The notes under the pieces were generated by a model, which made no database searches, was not told the DNA's origin, and saw nothing but the letters and a program-made list of their open reading frames with translations. From NCBI RefSeq assembly GCF_000559025.1, contig NZ_JAAN01000033.1:62001-126000 (forward strand): a stretch of DNA of 64,000 nt. Direction: 5' to 3'. This document shows positions 18,101 to 27,432 of the stretch, one piece after another. The position numbers and the translations under genes were made by a program. The stretch comes from Luteimonas huabeiensis HB2. GTDB lineage: Bacteria; Pseudomonadota; Gammaproteobacteria; Xanthomonadales; Xanthomonadaceae. The stretch's first letter is position 1; every line of letters begins with the position of its first letter.

Positions 18101-18426
18101 CGTTCCAGGTAGTCGGGCAGCAGCACCACCGCGCGCATCAGCGTGGCGCAGGCGGTGTCGCGGTCGGCGGCCTCCTGGTCGGCCAGGGCCTGCGCGAGCC
18201 GCTCCATCTCCTCGGCCACCATCGCCGGCGCGTACAGCTCCACCATGCGCAGCGTGCCCTGCACCTGGTGCAGGTAGCCTGCGCAGAAGCGCATGCGACG
18301 GACGTCGGCCGGATCGTCGACGAAGGACTCGATCTCCAGCCGCGCCTGGCGCAGGGTCTCGTCGAGCTCGGGCTTGATCCAGCCCAGCGCGGAATGGTCG
18401 ATCGCCTCGCGCAGCGCGGTGGTCAT
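12118..18426 (-). CDS. chpA: ChpA/PilL-type hybrid chemotaxis histidine kinase
   Basis: 2102 aa multi-HPt CheA-like kinase that controls type IV pilus twitching via PilG and PilH. Potential phosphotransfer helices: HQVQGTLRM (~50), a His-less AGALRMLEL (~480), [11 protein letters not shown] (~687), HTMNGAFAM (~870) and [11 protein letters not shown] (~1374). Residues ~995-1215 are a charged AERxE pentapeptide helix, followed by a Pro/Ala/Thr linker. The C-terminal half is the CheA core: [11 protein letters not shown] (~1693), [17 protein letters not shown], a CheW domain, then a receiver with [10 protein letters not shown] (~1983), Asp in LMLLDIEMP and Lys in GKPY. It lies between pilJ and the CheB-like gene; the 195-bp gap to pilJ holds heptamer repeats. 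Confidence 0.96.
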   Translation of the reverse strand: MTTALREAIDHSALGWIKPELDETLRQARLEIESFVDDPADVRRMRFCAGYLHQVQGTLRMVELYAPAMVAEEMERLAQALADQEAADRDTACATLMRAVVLLPDYLERLQGGHKDIPIVLLPLLNELRAARGLPGLNESVLFAPDLQAPLPADLPAAAAVPAAERKDIAGARAADVAARMSAWPEGGAPGDPAALARAIEALLPLTAADAVRRMLWVAVRVLDALQAGAIEATPALRHGFVGVAREIRRQFQDDGFGTPGADTALEPTRQLLYAISAAAADHPALQELREVFGLHAQPASEAEIDHARGSLSGRNRALLDTVAGAVKEDLLRIKDALDLHLRTGAGDAAALAPQLEALSQVADTLGMLGLGVSRSVVQQQREAMAAIVAGERPADEDALLDIAGSLLYVDASLDDQVARLGGADGAGDEDPLAGESRKALEVIVREAIANFADARQAFVAFVETGWEHDELVEVPRLLQEVAGALRMLELDEPVGYLTGIGRYVETELLARRRVPSGRQLDTFADALASLEYALEALRERRPDFGEILAIARNSLEALGYWPLPEAGADASAAAASSPLDEDTLEAVASVIDRGLSRLGPPQAPSAPPPATPPAAGAPPPPALPTAAATGIASGFEAAGDDIDDEIREVFLEEFSEEIDNLGRLLPPWRERPDDLERLRPIRRVFHTLKGSGRLVGANALGEFSWKIESLLNRVLEGSRAPSPAVVATVERAFALLPALRDALRGEAAVPPVLAGLQADAERIAAGDESMPSAAPAAVPVAEAQTDTVPQAAPADVAVQTIAAPAPASDAAPEAGIAPADRVPAAVDALLLEILDAEVTGHLATLDAWAARAAEAPTGADNALLRAVHTMNGAFAMAEVPVVNAALGPAEAYVRRLLAAEAAASADGVEAIVALAGLVRATLAGLHDARSYVPRCDALAARLAALRDGLPEPARAHPEFDDAGFGDLPAPAGIEPLDGELSALDLSAYGDLADDADAEAEAALRQLETELLDVERRDAERFEAARLEAERRAAERAEAERLEAERLAAERADAERRAAERAEAERLEAERMEAERAEAARLEAELLATERLEAERFEAERLEAERLAAERAEAERLAAERAEAERLEAERVAAERAAEAERRAKEAQADRELTDYVETELLEAERLASERFEAERLELARAEDARRAAARETERAEAERVAAERAEAERPAEAQAEAERPQDAELAAPEADAEGPVGTAADAGPGPVPTPTPTLPDARAEATPAAEAAADAGEGAQDAEASEAREASATPEPAATEPAGSAADAAQSTPVPATGDESDPERPLDMEALDAELLDIFVEESVDLLDHADRLLAQLRDAPGEREPLIGLQRDLHTIKGGARMAGIMAIGELGHAMETLLEAVVEQRCELGSDGIPLLERGFDRLHAMVTRVGDRRAVSVPERLVAAFDARARGRHAADAAGPEVVAETRATPAPLAPLSAPIGDGHGPGLDDDPHVPAPQEQVRIRADLLDRLVNYAGEVAIYRARLEQQLGAFRGAMGEMEQTNARLRDQLRRLDIETEAQIIARYQREGDSADAAFDPLELDRFSTLQQLSRALAESANDLASLQGTLDDLTRQYETLLLQQSRVSSELQEGLMRTRMVPFDTLVPRLRRVVRQAAAETGKQVALKLDGAHGELDRNVLARITAPLEHMLRNAVAHGLESPEQRRHAGKPEEGTVRVAVRREGSEVVLEVGDDGRGLDRDAIRRRAEARGLLRPGAALADGALDALIFEPGFSTVDEVSRLAGRGVGMDVVVSEVRQLGGSLDIDTRVGAGTTFTLRLPQTLAVTQAVFVRIGETSFAVPIASVRGVGRIAREDMAAADAAYRYGGEDYALYDLGQLVGQPPARADGQLQVPLLLVGAGDLRAAVAVDQIVGNREIVVKPVGPQVASIPGIFGATIMGDGSVRVILDVAPLVRRHAAKAALEREQARAPAAERRQVPLVMVVDDSITMRKVTGRVLERHNLEVVAAKDGVDALERLEERVPDLMLLDIEMPRMDGYELAAHMKSDPRLRGVPIVMITSRTGEKHRQRAFDLGVARYLGKPYQEGELMRHVHEMLGRERGGE
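14770..15415 (-). repeat. Pentapeptide-coding (15-bp) minisatellite inside chpA
   Basis: On the minus strand this stretch encodes about 40 consecutive AERxE-type pentapeptides ([20 protein letters not shown] and variants). It is interrupted once, around 14900-14990, by a less regular segment containing [15 protein letters not shown]. The 5-residue period with alternating Glu and Arg suggests a long charged single alpha-helix rather than a heptad coiled coil. At DNA level it is an imperfect 15-bp tandem array, so copy number may vary between strains. Confidence 0.88.
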
Positions 18427-18439
18427 GGGGGCGCTCCTT

Positions 18440-18621
18440 CGGAGCGCAGGGGCCGGGGGCCGGGGACCAGGGGCCAGGGGCGCGACGCGCGGGCGCAGCG
18501 CGCGAAGGCACGCGCACGTCCGCAGGGGCGTCCCGATGTCGACGTTCTAGCCACGATCCTCATCTCGCTCGCGATCTCCAAAAATCCGCTCCGCCCTGGC
18601 CTCTGGCCTCTGGCCCCTGCC
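18440..18621. repeat. Inverted heptamer arrays flanking an intergenic core
   Basis: Left array at about 18448-18482: five tandem heptamers of the form RGGGRCC (AGGGGCC, GGGGGCC, GGGGACC, AGGGGCC, AGGGGCG). Right array at about 18595-18620: the reverse complement of the same kind of unit (CCTCTGGCC...). About 110 bp of unremarkable DNA lies between them. The structure sits inside the Pil-Chp operon between pilJ and chpA and parallels the array at 23160-23313. Confidence 0.8.
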
Positions 18622-20643
18622 TCAAGCCGGCAGCTTGAAGTCGGCCACCGAGCGGCGCAGGTCCGCCGCCAGCTGCGCCAGGTTGCCGATCGACTCGGCG
18701 GTCCGGTTCGCGCCCTGCGAGGTCTGCGCGGTGATCGACTGGATCGTGCCCATGGTCTGGGTGATGTTGGAGGCGGCCGCGGACTGCTGCTGCGCGGCGC
18801 TGGAGATGCCCTGGATGAGCTCGGCCAGGCTGGTCGACACGCTCTCGATCTCGCCCAGCGCGGTGCCGGCGTCCTCGGCCAGGCGCGCGCCGGCGACCAC
18901 TTCCGAGGTGGTCTGCTCCATCGAGCTGACCGCCTCGTTGGTGTCGGACTGGATCGTCTGCACCAGCGTCTCGATGCGCTTGGTGGCGTTGGACGCGCGC
19001 TCGGCCAGCCGCTGCACCTCGTCGGCCACCACCGCGAAGCCGCGGCCCGCCTCGCCGGCGGAAGCGGCCTGGATCGCGGCGTTGAGCGCCAGGATGTTGG
19101 TCTGCTCGGAGATGTCGTTGATCAGTTCCACGATCGAGCCGATCTCCTGCGAGCTCTCGCCCAGGCGCTTGATGCGCTTGGAGGTCTCCTGGATCTGGTC
19201 GCGGATCGAATCCATGCCCTGGATCGTCTGCCGCACCACGCCCGCGCCCTTGGTCGCGATCCGCACCGAGCGCTGCGCCACCTCGGCCGACTCGGCGGAG
19301 TTGCGCGACACCTGGTCGATGCTGGCGGCGATCTCGTTGATGCGGCTCGACGCCGAGGTGATCTCGCGCGCCTGGTGCTCCGCCGCCTCGGCCAGGTGCA
19401 TCGCGGTGGCCTGGGTTTCCTGCGCGCTGGCCGACACCTGCACCGAGGTGTCGTTGATCGTCTGCACCAGGTTGCGCAGTTGCTCGACGGCGAAGTTGAT
19501 CGAGTCGGCGATCGCGCCGGTCATGTCCTCGGTGACCGTCGCCTTGACCGTCAGGTCGCCCTCGGCCAGCGAGCCCATCTCGTCCAGCAGGCGCATGATC
19601 GCCTCCTGGTTGCGGTTGTTGAGCTCCAGTGAGGTCGCGTAGCGCTCGCGCTGGGCGCGGTTGAGCTCGTAGAGCAGGCCACCGATGGCGAAGATGGTCA
19701 GCAGGCCGAAGCCGATGCTGATCCAGATGTTGCCGAGGAAGCTGCGGTCGGCCAGCGAGCCGAACGCGGTGAAGGCCTGGAACAGCGCCTCGCTGTCGGA
19801 CAGCAGGCGGTCGGAGCCGGCGGTGAGCGCGGCCGCGGCCGACTGCGCGCCGAACACGCCCGGCGCGGCCGCCAGGATCGCGTCCAGGTCCTGCTTCATC
19901 CGCGTCCACAGCTCGGTCGACTGCTCCAGCGCGGCCAGCGCGCCGGCGTTGGACAGCGCCTGCACGTTCATCGCCTCGTCGCCGGCGCGCAGGCCCTGCA
20001 GCACCTGCTCGAACACGCCGGCGTCGCGCGCCAGCGCCTCGCCGGCCACCTGCGCGCCGGCGCCGCCGGCCTGGATCTCGGCCACGCGGCGGGCCATGGT
20101 GGAGGCCAGCACCACCTGGCGCAGGGCGATGTAGATCTGCGAGGCGGGCGAGCCGCTGGTGGACATCGCCCGCACCAGTTCGTCCAGCTGGGCCTGCAAT
20201 TGCGGCACCTGGCCGGTGAAGCTGCCGGCGTTTCCGGCGAAGGCGAGCACCGCCTGCTCGCCGGCCACCACCTGCTCGGCCTGCGCGGCCAGCGGCGCCC
20301 AGGTCTGGGTCACGGTGGCGATCGGGCCGGAGACGCCGGTGGTGTCGCCGAAGTCGGCGTTGAGGCGCGCGATGTCCTGCTCGATCCGCGCCTTGGTGGC
20401 CTTGAACGCAGCGTAGGCGTCGGCGTCGCCGGCCACCGCCTCGCGGCCCTGGATGGCCAGCCGCTGCGAGTTCACCTGCAGGCTGGAGGCCGCCGTGCTG
20501 GCGCCGCCCAGGCGCGAGGCCTTGAAGATCGCGAAGCCGGTGTTGGCGACCACGATCAGCAGCGCCACCGCGAGCAACGCGAGCCAGAAATTGGTGCCGA
20601 ACCTGCGACCCTTGCCGGCCACGTTGTCCATTGCGGTACTCAT
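18622..20643 (-). CDS. pilJ: Type IV pilus methyl-accepting chemoreceptor PilJ
   Basis: 673 aa membrane receptor. TM1 at about 18-40 follows [20 protein letters not shown]; the periplasmic region holds two PilJ-type four-helix segments; TM2 is at about 306-324 ([20 protein letters not shown]). A HAMP-like segment and a long signalling domain follow. The highly conserved hairpin tip of MCPs is visible ([18 protein letters not shown], then [18 protein letters not shown]). It lies between pilI and chpA in the same orientation, and signals through PilI to ChpA. Confidence 0.97.
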   Translation of the reverse strand: MSTAMDNVAGKGRRFGTNFWLALLAVALLIVVANTGFAIFKASRLGGASTAASSLQVNSQRLAIQGREAVAGDADAYAAFKATKARIEQDIARLNADFGDTTGVSGPIATVTQTWAPLAAQAEQVVAGEQAVLAFAGNAGSFTGQVPQLQAQLDELVRAMSTSGSPASQIYIALRQVVLASTMARRVAEIQAGGAGAQVAGEALARDAGVFEQVLQGLRAGDEAMNVQALSNAGALAALEQSTELWTRMKQDLDAILAAAPGVFGAQSAAAALTAGSDRLLSDSEALFQAFTAFGSLADRSFLGNIWISIGFGLLTIFAIGGLLYELNRAQRERYATSLELNNRNQEAIMRLLDEMGSLAEGDLTVKATVTEDMTGAIADSINFAVEQLRNLVQTINDTSVQVSASAQETQATAMHLAEAAEHQAREITSASSRINEIAASIDQVSRNSAESAEVAQRSVRIATKGAGVVRQTIQGMDSIRDQIQETSKRIKRLGESSQEIGSIVELINDISEQTNILALNAAIQAASAGEAGRGFAVVADEVQRLAERASNATKRIETLVQTIQSDTNEAVSSMEQTTSEVVAGARLAEDAGTALGEIESVSTSLAELIQGISSAAQQQSAAASNITQTMGTIQSITAQTSQGANRTAESIGNLAQLAADLRRSVADFKLPA

Positions 20644-20674
20644 GGATTGCCCCCTCGTCGTTGCGTGGCCGCGG

Positions 20675-21229
20675 TCAGGCCGCGGCTTGTCTGAACTCCG
20701 GCGTGCGCGCCAGCCGGTCGAGGCTGAAGATGCCCCATTCGTGTTCGCCCAGGCGGAACGCGCGCTCGACGAAGTGCGCGTAGCGTCCCTGCGCCAGCGC
20801 GTGCGCGGGCACCTCGTTGTCTTCGTGGAAGCTGCGCTGACCGAACAGCTCGTCGATGGTCACCGCGACGTCGCCGCCGGGCTGGCGCACCACCAGCACC
20901 CGCTGGCCCTCGTGCAGCACGGTGCGCTCGCCCTCGAGGAACTGCTTGAGATCCACGATCGGCAGCAGGTTGCCGCGCACGTTGGCGACCCCGAGCATCC
21001 ACGCCTGCGCGCCCGGTACCGGGGTGATCGGCGGCAGCGGCAGGATCTCGACCACGGCGCCGTACTCGGAGGCGAGCCGGCGCGCGCCGATGCGGTAGCC
21101 CACGCCGCGCCACAGGCCCGGCGCATCCAGCTGCTCGGGCAGCCCCGGCGCGTGCGCGAGGCTGCGGCGCTCGTAGTCGAGCAGCAGGGCGAACGCGTCG
21201 CCGGCTCCCTGGCGCAGCCCGCCGCTCAT
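20675..21229 (-). CDS. pilI: PilI, CheW-like coupling protein
   Basis: 184 aa single CheW domain: [22 protein letters not shown] is the diagnostic core, followed by [20 protein letters not shown] and [12 protein letters not shown]. It bridges PilJ and the ChpA kinase. Its ATG overlaps the pilH stop by 4 bp (ATGA). The N-terminal ~45 residues (LPEQLDAP, then GYRIGARRL) match the PilI subfamily rather than chemotaxis CheW. Confidence 0.95.
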   Translation of the reverse strand: MSGGLRQGAGDAFALLLDYERRSLAHAPGLPEQLDAPGLWRGVGYRIGARRLASEYGAVVEILPLPPITPVPGAQAWMLGVANVRGNLLPIVDLKQFLEGERTVLHEGQRVLVVRQPGGDVAVTIDELFGQRSFHEDNEVPAHALAQGRYAHFVERAFRLGEHEWGIFSLDRLARTPEFRQAAA

Positions 21230-21597
21230 GCGCCGGCGCCGAGCAGCTCGTCGATGCGGGCGATCAGTTCGCGCTCTTCCGGAGGCTTGACGATGTAGCC
21301 CTTGGCGCCCTGCCGCAGCCCCCAGGCCTTGTCGGTCTCCATGCCCTTGGTGCTCACGATCAGCACCGGGATCGCGCCGGTGTCGGGATCGCGCGACAGC
21401 GCGCGGGTGGCCTGGAAGCCGTTCATGCCCGGCAGCACCACGTCCATCAGGATCAGGTCGGGCCGCTCGCGGCGCGCCGCCTCCAGCCCGTCCTCGGCGC
21501 TGGGCGCGGCCAGCACCCGGTGGCCGTGGCGCTCGAGCAACTGGGTGAGGACCGCGGTGTCGGTCGGCGAATCCTCGATCAACAGGATGCGTGCCAT
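21226..21597 (-). CDS. pilH: PilH, CheY-like twitching response regulator
   Basis: 123 aa stand-alone receiver domain: LIEDSPTD at the start, phosphoacceptor Asp in LILMDVVLPGMNGFQATR, signalling Thr/Ser in LIVSTKGMETDK and Lys in IVKPPEERE. The STKGMETDKAWGLRQGAKGY segment is characteristic of PilH as opposed to PilG. It follows pilG by 18 bp and overlaps pilI. Confidence 0.96.
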   Translation of the reverse strand: MARILLIEDSPTDTAVLTQLLERHGHRVLAAPSAEDGLEAARRERPDLILMDVVLPGMNGFQATRALSRDPDTGAIPVLIVSTKGMETDKAWGLRQGAKGYIVKPPEERELIARIDELLGAGA

Positions 21598-21615
21598 AGG
21601 CTGCCTGCCCCCCGG

Positions 21616-22017
21616 TCAGGCGTTGACGTGCTGGCGGATCGCGTCGAGGAGCTCCTCGCGCGTGAACGGCTTGGTGACGTAGCGCTCGGAACCGACGATG
21701 CGCCCGCGCGCCTTGTCGAACAGCCCGTCCTTGGACGACAGCATGATGACCGGCGTGTGCCGGAACACCTGGTTGTTCTTGATCAGCGCGCAGGTCTGGT
21801 AGCCGTCCAGCCGCGGCATCATGATGTCGACGAAGATGATCTGCGGCTTCTGGTCGGCGATCTTGGCCAGCGCCTCGAACCCGTCCACAGCGGTCACCAC
21901 CTCGGCGCCCTCGCGCTTGAGCAGGGTCTCGGCGGTCCGGCGGATGGTCTTCGAATCGTCGATCACCATCACCCGCAGGCCCTCGAGGCTGCCCGCGCGT
22001 TTTTCGTCCTGCGTCAT
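21616..22017 (-). CDS. pilG: PilG, CheY-like twitching response regulator
   Basis: 133 aa from MTQDEKRAGSLEGLRVMVID; the frame is open 16 codons further but the family start is here. Receiver motifs are VIDDSKTIRRTAE, Asp in IIFVDIMMPRLDGYQTC and Lys in VTKPFTREEL; LIKNNQVFRHTPVIMLSSKDG is typical of PilG. It is the first gene of the twitching operon. A sigma70-like promoter lies upstream in the divergent pilG-gshB region. Confidence 0.97.
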   Translation of the reverse strand: MTQDEKRAGSLEGLRVMVIDDSKTIRRTAETLLKREGAEVVTAVDGFEALAKIADQKPQIIFVDIMMPRLDGYQTCALIKNNQVFRHTPVIMLSSKDGLFDKARGRIVGSERYVTKPFTREELLDAIRQHVNA

Positions 22018-22078
22018 GACTGGTCGATTCCCCGGGCGCGATGCGATGAGCCGAGCCGGCGGCACCGCGCGAACCGGC

Positions 22079-22109
22079 TTTATACTCCGGTTGGCGAGCG
22101 CGGTGTCAA
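22079..22109 (-). promoter_or_regulatory. Sigma70-like promoter of the pilG operon
   Basis: Reading the minus strand: TTGACA (22109-22104), a 19-base spacer, then TATAAA (22084-22079); an overlapping AGTATA gives a 17-base spacer. A start site near 22070 would give a 5' leader of about 55 nt before the pilG ATG. It is the best consensus promoter seen in the window. Confidence 0.7.
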
Positions 22110-22217
22110 GCGCGAAGGTGCGTTTGCCCGGACCGCGCGCACGAAAAAGCGCCCGTCGCGCCCGGCCGCCGCGGGCGCCCTGCTAACATCGCGCGGTCGC
22201 CGCAGCCGCCTCCCGCC

Positions 22218-23222
<1,005 letters not shown>

Positions 23223-23337
23223 AGCGGGGCACCGGAAGATCGGCTGCATCCGGCCGGCAACGGCTTGCATGCCCGTCGAGTCCCGCGTCCCGCGTCCCGA
23301 GTCCCGCCTTCCTGCAGGATCCCGCCCTCCCGCCGAC

Positions 23338-24207
23338 ATGACGTCGTCCAGCCGGCCCCTGATCGGCGAGCGCGGGCGCCTGGGCGCGACCATGGCGCTG
23401 TCGCTGGCGCTGCACGCGCTGCTGGTGCTGGGGATCGGCTTCGCCCTGGACGAGGCCGCGCCGGTGATGCCGACGCTGGACGTGGTGCTGACCGAGACCA
23501 CCAGCCCGCTGACCCAGGCGCAGGCCGACTTCCTGGCCCAGGCCAGCAACCAGGGCGGCGGCGAGCACGAGGCGCCGCGGCGCCCGCGCGAGTCGCAGCT
23601 CGGGGTGGCGCCGCAGGAGGCGCCGGGCGTGGCGCCGGAGCCGCTGCGCGCGCAGTCGCCCGACGCCCATCCGCCGCCGCGCGCGCGGGTGGTCGCCAGC
23701 CATCGCGGCGAGCGCGAGGCGGCCGCGCCCGACCCGACGCCGCAGGCCGACCCGAGCCTGCTGCCGCGCGGCCAGGACCGCATCGAGCGCGACATGGAAA
23801 TGGCCCGCCTGGCCGCCGAGATCCACCTGCGCTCGGAGGCCTACGCGCGCCGGCCCAAGCGCAAGTTCGTCTCCGCCAGCACCCGGGAGTACGCCTACGC
23901 CCGCTACCTGCGCGCCTGGGTGGACCGGGTCGAGCGGGTCGGCAACCTCAACTATCCCGACGAGGCGCGCCGGCGCGGCCTGGCCGGCGAACTGGTGATC
24001 AGCATCGCGATCCGCCGCGACGGCTCGGTGGAAGGCGCGCGGGTCATCCGCTCCAGCGGCATCCCGCTGCTCGACGAGGCCGCGCTGCGCATCGCCCGGC
24101 TCGCCGAGCCCTACCCGCCGCTGCCGCGTACCGACGACGACATCGACATCCTCCACGTCACCCGCACCTGGCAGTTCCTGCCGGCGGGCGCGCTGGTGGA
24201 CGGCTGA
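23338..24207 (+). CDS. TonB-family energy transducer
   Basis: 289 aa from MTSSSRPLIGERGRLGATM. It has a short cytoplasmic N-terminus, one membrane anchor at about 19-37 (LSLALHALLVLGIGFAL), a Pro/Ala/Arg-rich periplasmic spacer, and a C-terminal TonB domain (LNYPDEARRRGLAGELVISI, then DGSVEGARVIRSSG, LDEAALRIARLAEPYPPLP). It couples the proton motive force to outer-membrane receptors. The frame is open back to 23158, but that part is heptamer repeat, so I start after it. The location next to gshB and pilG is shared with Pseudomonas and Xanthomonas TonB paralogues. Confidence 0.92.
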   Translation: MTSSSRPLIGERGRLGATMALSLALHALLVLGIGFALDEAAPVMPTLDVVLTETTSPLTQAQADFLAQASNQGGGEHEAPRRPRESQLGVAPQEAPGVAPEPLRAQSPDAHPPPRARVVASHRGEREAAAPDPTPQADPSLLPRGQDRIERDMEMARLAAEIHLRSEAYARRPKRKFVSASTREYAYARYLRAWVDRVERVGNLNYPDEARRRGLAGELVISIAIRRDGSVEGARVIRSSGIPLLDEAALRIARLAEPYPPLPRTDDDIDILHVTRTWQFLPAGALVDG

Positions 24208-24240
24208 GACGCGCCCTTTCCGACCGGCCCCGACGCGCGC

Positions 24241-24870
24241 TTACAGCCGCTTCCAGACGAAGCCGTCGCCGCGGCGGTGGTAGACCGCGATCGCGCGGCC
24301 GTAGAACGCGTCCACCGGCACCAGCCCGAAGTAGCGCCCGTCGAAGCTGGCGCCGCGGTGGTCGCCCAGCACCAGCACCTGGCCGTCGGGCACCACCAGC
24401 GGCGGCAGGTCGGCGCCGCCGCCGTCGCCGAGGTCGAGCGGCACCTCGCGCGTGCCGAAGCGCTCCAGCGGCGGCCCCGGCAGCGCGGCGAGCACGCGGC
24501 CGTCGACGCTCAGGCGGCCGTCGCGCACCGCCACGGTCTGCCCCGCCACCGCGGCCACGCGCTTGATCAGGCGGGTGCCGTCGGCGGGCGAATCGAACAC
24601 CACCACCTCGCCGGGCTCGGGATCGCGCCCCGGCACCACGTCGATCATGGTGAACGGCAACCGCCAGCCGTAGGCGCGCATGTCCACCACCACCCGGTCG
24701 CCCGGCTGCAGGGCGGGCTGCATGGAACCGCTGGGGACGTGGTAGTGGTTGGCGAACGAGGAGCGCGCCGCCGTCAGCAGCAGGATCAGTACCAGCATCG
24801 GCAGCGCCTCGCGACGCAGCCAGGCGGCGGTGCGCGCGGCGCGGGAAGGCGGCGGAACGGCGGTCTGCAT
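24241..24870 (-). CDS. lepB: Signal peptidase I
   Basis: 209 aa, short for LepB, with a single N-terminal anchor at about 22-38 (LPMLVLILLLTAARSSF). The catalytic Ser lies in HYHVPSGSMQPALQPGD (~47) and the general-base Lys in GTRLIKRVAAVAGQTV (~103). The C-terminal box LVLGDHRGASFDGRYFGLVP is conserved as (G)D-x-x-x-S-x-D-S-R-(Y)-FG, with the second Ser replaced. It is a membrane-bound protease that removes signal peptides. A second, longer LepB probably exists elsewhere. Confidence 0.93.
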   Translation of the reverse strand: MQTAVPPPSRAARTAAWLRREALPMLVLILLLTAARSSFANHYHVPSGSMQPALQPGDRVVVDMRAYGWRLPFTMIDVVPGRDPEPGEVVVFDSPADGTRLIKRVAAVAGQTVAVRDGRLSVDGRVLAALPGPPLERFGTREVPLDLGDGGGADLPPLVVPDGQVLVLGDHRGASFDGRYFGLVPVDAFYGRAIAVYHRRGDGFVWKRL

Positions 24871-24974
24871 GCGGTGCTCCTCGATGGGGCTGGCGGCGCG
24901 GGGCCGCTGCCCTTGGACGCGCGTCAGCGCGGAAAGTTCAACCGATCGCCCGGCGCGGCGAGGCTGGCGGCGGC

Positions 24975-25679
24975 TCAGCCCGGGCCGCGCCGCGCCGCCT
25001 GCTCGGCCAGCGTCAGCGCCACGTCGTTGCGCAGGTAGGCGGGCTCCACCGCCTCCGGCGCGACGCCCGCGCCGTCGGCGTACAGGCGCGCCGCCAGCCG
25101 CGCGGTGTCCGCCGCGTGCGGCAAGGCGGTCGCATCCACCCGCAACAGCCGTCCGGCCAGCCGCGCCGCCAGCGCGCCCTGCGCGGCGGCGAATCCGGTA
25201 CCGACGCCGGTCCACGGCCCGTCGCCAGGCGGCGCCACCGCCTCGGGCGGCAGCACGCGTTCGCCTTCGAGCGCTTCCGGCAAGCCCTGCCGGTCGCGGT
25301 AGGCGCCGGCATAGACCTCGCCCATGCGTGCGTCGATGGCCGACAGCACGCCGTGCGCAGGGTCCGCGCGCAGCGCCGGCGCGGCGAGCGCGGCCAGGGT
25401 GGAGACCGGCACCACCGGCCGATCCAGCGCCAGCGCGATCCCCTGCGCCAGCGCGATCCCCAGGCGCACGCCGGTGAACGCCCCGGGCCCGCGCCCGACC
25501 GCGATCGCATCGAGCTGCGCGCGCGCGACGCCGGCCTCGGCCAGCAGCGCGTCGGCCCACGGCAGCGCCAGCTCGGCGTGCCGGCGCGGCGCCACCTCGA
25601 AGCGCTCGCGCACCTCGCCGTCCACCAGCAGGGCGACCGAGCAGGCCTCGGTGGCGGTCTCGAACGCGAGCAGTCTCAT
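24975..25679 (-). CDS. tsaB: tRNA threonylcarbamoyladenosine biosynthesis protein TsaB
   Basis: 234 aa ASKHA-fold protein, partner of TsaD/TsaE in t6A37 modification of tRNA. The opening LAFETATEACSVALL and the GRGPGAFTGVRLGIALAQG motif are diagnostic; the later SAIDARMGEVYAGAYR is also typical. A TACCCT -10-like box about 28 bp upstream fits a short leader. It is followed after ~100 bp by lepB. Confidence 0.96.
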   Translation of the reverse strand: MRLLAFETATEACSVALLVDGEVRERFEVAPRRHAELALPWADALLAEAGVARAQLDAIAVGRGPGAFTGVRLGIALAQGIALALDRPVVPVSTLAALAAPALRADPAHGVLSAIDARMGEVYAGAYRDRQGLPEALEGERVLPPEAVAPPGDGPWTGVGTGFAAAQGALAARLAGRLLRVDATALPHAADTARLAARLYADGAGVAPEAVEPAYLRNDVALTLAEQAARRGPG

Positions 25680-25740
25680 CGGCTTCCGGGCGGCGGCGGG
25701 GCCGCACAGGGTAGCGCGGCGGCGGCGCCCGAGCGCGCGT

Positions 25741-26289
25741 CTACGGCGTGCCGAGGTCGCCGAACGGCGCGCGCCCGGAGGGATCGCGGTAGCACGGCGT
25801 GTTGAACGTGCCGACCACGTAGCGCTGCGGCGGCGGCTCGAAGCCGGAGTCCAGGGCGTAGCGGTTGCCGGTGGCCGGGTCGGTGGCGGCGACGTTGACG
25901 CCGCCGTTGTCGAGCCTGCGGAAGCGGGTGATCTCCCAGCCGGCCGCCCGCCAGCGGGCGTGCGCCTGCTCGAGCGCGCTTGCGGCGTCGGCGCCGCGGG
26001 CCACGCCGCGCAGGCCGACCCAGATCGTGTAGATGTCGTCGCGCTGCTCGCCTTCGGTGCCTTCGCAGCGGTTGGCGCGCACGGAGAACTTCTCGCGGTC
26101 CAGGCCCAGCGCCTCGATCAGCGCCTCGACCTCGGGCACGAACTCCTGCGCGGCCTGCCGGGTGTCCTTGGATTGCATGGGCTCACTCTGTACCGGAACG
26201 TCGGCGGCGCGGCAAGCGCCGAGCGCGAGCGCGCCGGCGGCGGCCAGCGCGGCCAGGGAACGAAGCGCGAACGGCGTGCGGGACCTCAA
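25741..26289 (-). CDS. Hypothetical lipoprotein downstream of DUF1023 hydrolase
   Basis: 182 aa. A hydrophobic signal sequence ends in lipobox LALGAC (Cys ~26), so it is a predicted lipoprotein. The mature part has DREKFSVRANRCEGTEGEQ, a short beta-rich stretch and a closing NTPCYRD; three Cys in total. No family is recognised; similar small lipoproteins paired with alpha/beta hydrolases occur in actinobacteria, as far as I recall. The start is a TTG with GGAG 7 bases upstream; no ATG/GTG gives a signal peptide. It lies 19 bp after the DUF1023 gene and is probably co-transcribed. Confidence 0.75.
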   Translation of the reverse strand: MRSRTPFALRSLAALAAAGALALGACRAADVPVQSEPMQSKDTRQAAQEFVPEVEALIEALGLDREKFSVRANRCEGTEGEQRDDIYTIWVGLRGVARGADAASALEQAHARWRAAGWEITRFRRLDNGGVNVAATDPATGNRYALDSGFEPPPQRYVVGTFNTPCYRDPSGRAPFGDLGTP

Positions 26290-26308
26290 GCGCGGGCTCC
26301 GGGCGCCG

Positions 26309-27379
26309 TCAGCCGAAGCGGCGGCGCACCGTGTCCACCTGGTCGTAGCGCCCGGTCACGATGTAGGCCTGGTTGCGCAGGGCCTCGGTACCCGGGTCCC
26401 AGTACTCGGAATGCCCGGAGGCGCCGTCGGTGCCGATGCGCTGGCCGCCGAAGCTCCAGTCGACCGGGCTGTTGCCGTGCACCTCGGTATAGGTGACCGG
26501 GTCGTTGGCGGCGGCGCCGGCCCAGAAGTGCTCGGCATCGATGTGCATGTCGCCGACGTTGTCCACCATCGGCCCGTCGAACCAGCCCTGCCGCTCCGGC
26601 GCCTCGTAGCCCATGCCGGGGCTGCCCATGGCGACGATGTCGTCGGCGGCCAGGCCGCGCCCGGCCATCGCGTCGGCGGTGCCCACCACGGTGGAGCCGT
26701 AGGAGTGGCCGATGACGGTGGTGCGCCCGTCCGGGTGCTGCCGCGCCTCGGCCAGCCCCTCGGTGAAGTCGCGCAGGTCCGGCGCGCCGTCGCGGGCGTA
26801 GCCGCCCTGGGTCGCCTGCAGCAGGTTGTCGGGCGCGTCGTAGCCCAGCCAGACGATGGTCGAGGTGGTGCCTGAGTTGGGCACCAGCTCGGCCTGCGCG
26901 CGCAGGTCGTCCATGCGGTCGATCGAGCCGCCGATGTTGGACAGGTCGGTGCCGGTGCCGGGCACGTAGACGGCCACGTTGTCGGCGGTGTCGGGGTTGC
27001 CGATGCTGGCCACCACGCGCGCGTCGGGCGAGTTGCCCGGCCCCGGCGGAGTGTAGCCCAGCAGGTGGATGCGTTCGGTTTCGGGGCCGTTGTGCGAGTT
27101 CTCGATCCGCTCCAGCAGGGCGCGGGCGCTGTCGCGGTCGTGGCCACCGGCCGCGTCCTCGCGCAGCACCGCGAGGTTGGCCTCGTGGCGGACCTCGGCC
27201 GGCAGCCCGTCCAGGGCGCCGATCGCGGCCGGCTGCGCCTGCAGGTAGGCCTGCTGCTGGTCGGCCGACAGGCCGTTCCACCAGGCCGCGTTGCGCTCCG
27301 CGCCCTCGCCGGCCGGCGGCGGCGCGGTGGCCTGGGCCTGAAGCGACGAGGCACTGCCGAACTGGACTGCAGCGTTCAT
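26309..27379 (-). CDS. DUF1023-type alpha/beta hydrolase
   Basis: 356 aa. An N-terminal helical part (NAAWWNGLSADQQQAYLQAQ, then IGALDGLPAEVRHEANLAVL) leads into the alpha/beta-hydrolase domain with the nucleophile elbow VIGHSYGST (Ser ~225), VYVPGTGTDLSNIGG and an acid/His region near DAEHFWAG. This matches the DUF1023 family, far more common in Streptomyces and mycobacteria than in gammaproteobacteria. No signal peptide is seen. Substrate unknown. It forms a two-gene unit with the lipoprotein downstream. Confidence 0.85.
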   Translation of the reverse strand: MNAAVQFGSASSLQAQATAPPPAGEGAERNAAWWNGLSADQQQAYLQAQPAAIGALDGLPAEVRHEANLAVLREDAAGGHDRDSARALLERIENSHNGPETERIHLLGYTPPGPGNSPDARVVASIGNPDTADNVAVYVPGTGTDLSNIGGSIDRMDDLRAQAELVPNSGTTSTIVWLGYDAPDNLLQATQGGYARDGAPDLRDFTEGLAEARQHPDGRTTVIGHSYGSTVVGTADAMAGRGLAADDIVAMGSPGMGYEAPERQGWFDGPMVDNVGDMHIDAEHFWAGAAANDPVTYTEVHGNSPVDWSFGGQRIGTDGASGHSEYWDPGTEALRNQAYIVTGRYDQVDTVRRRFG

Positions 27380-27432
27380 GGCGCGGACCGGACGGGAGGG
27401 TTGCGGCCACCGTAGCAGGCGGCCGCGCCGGG

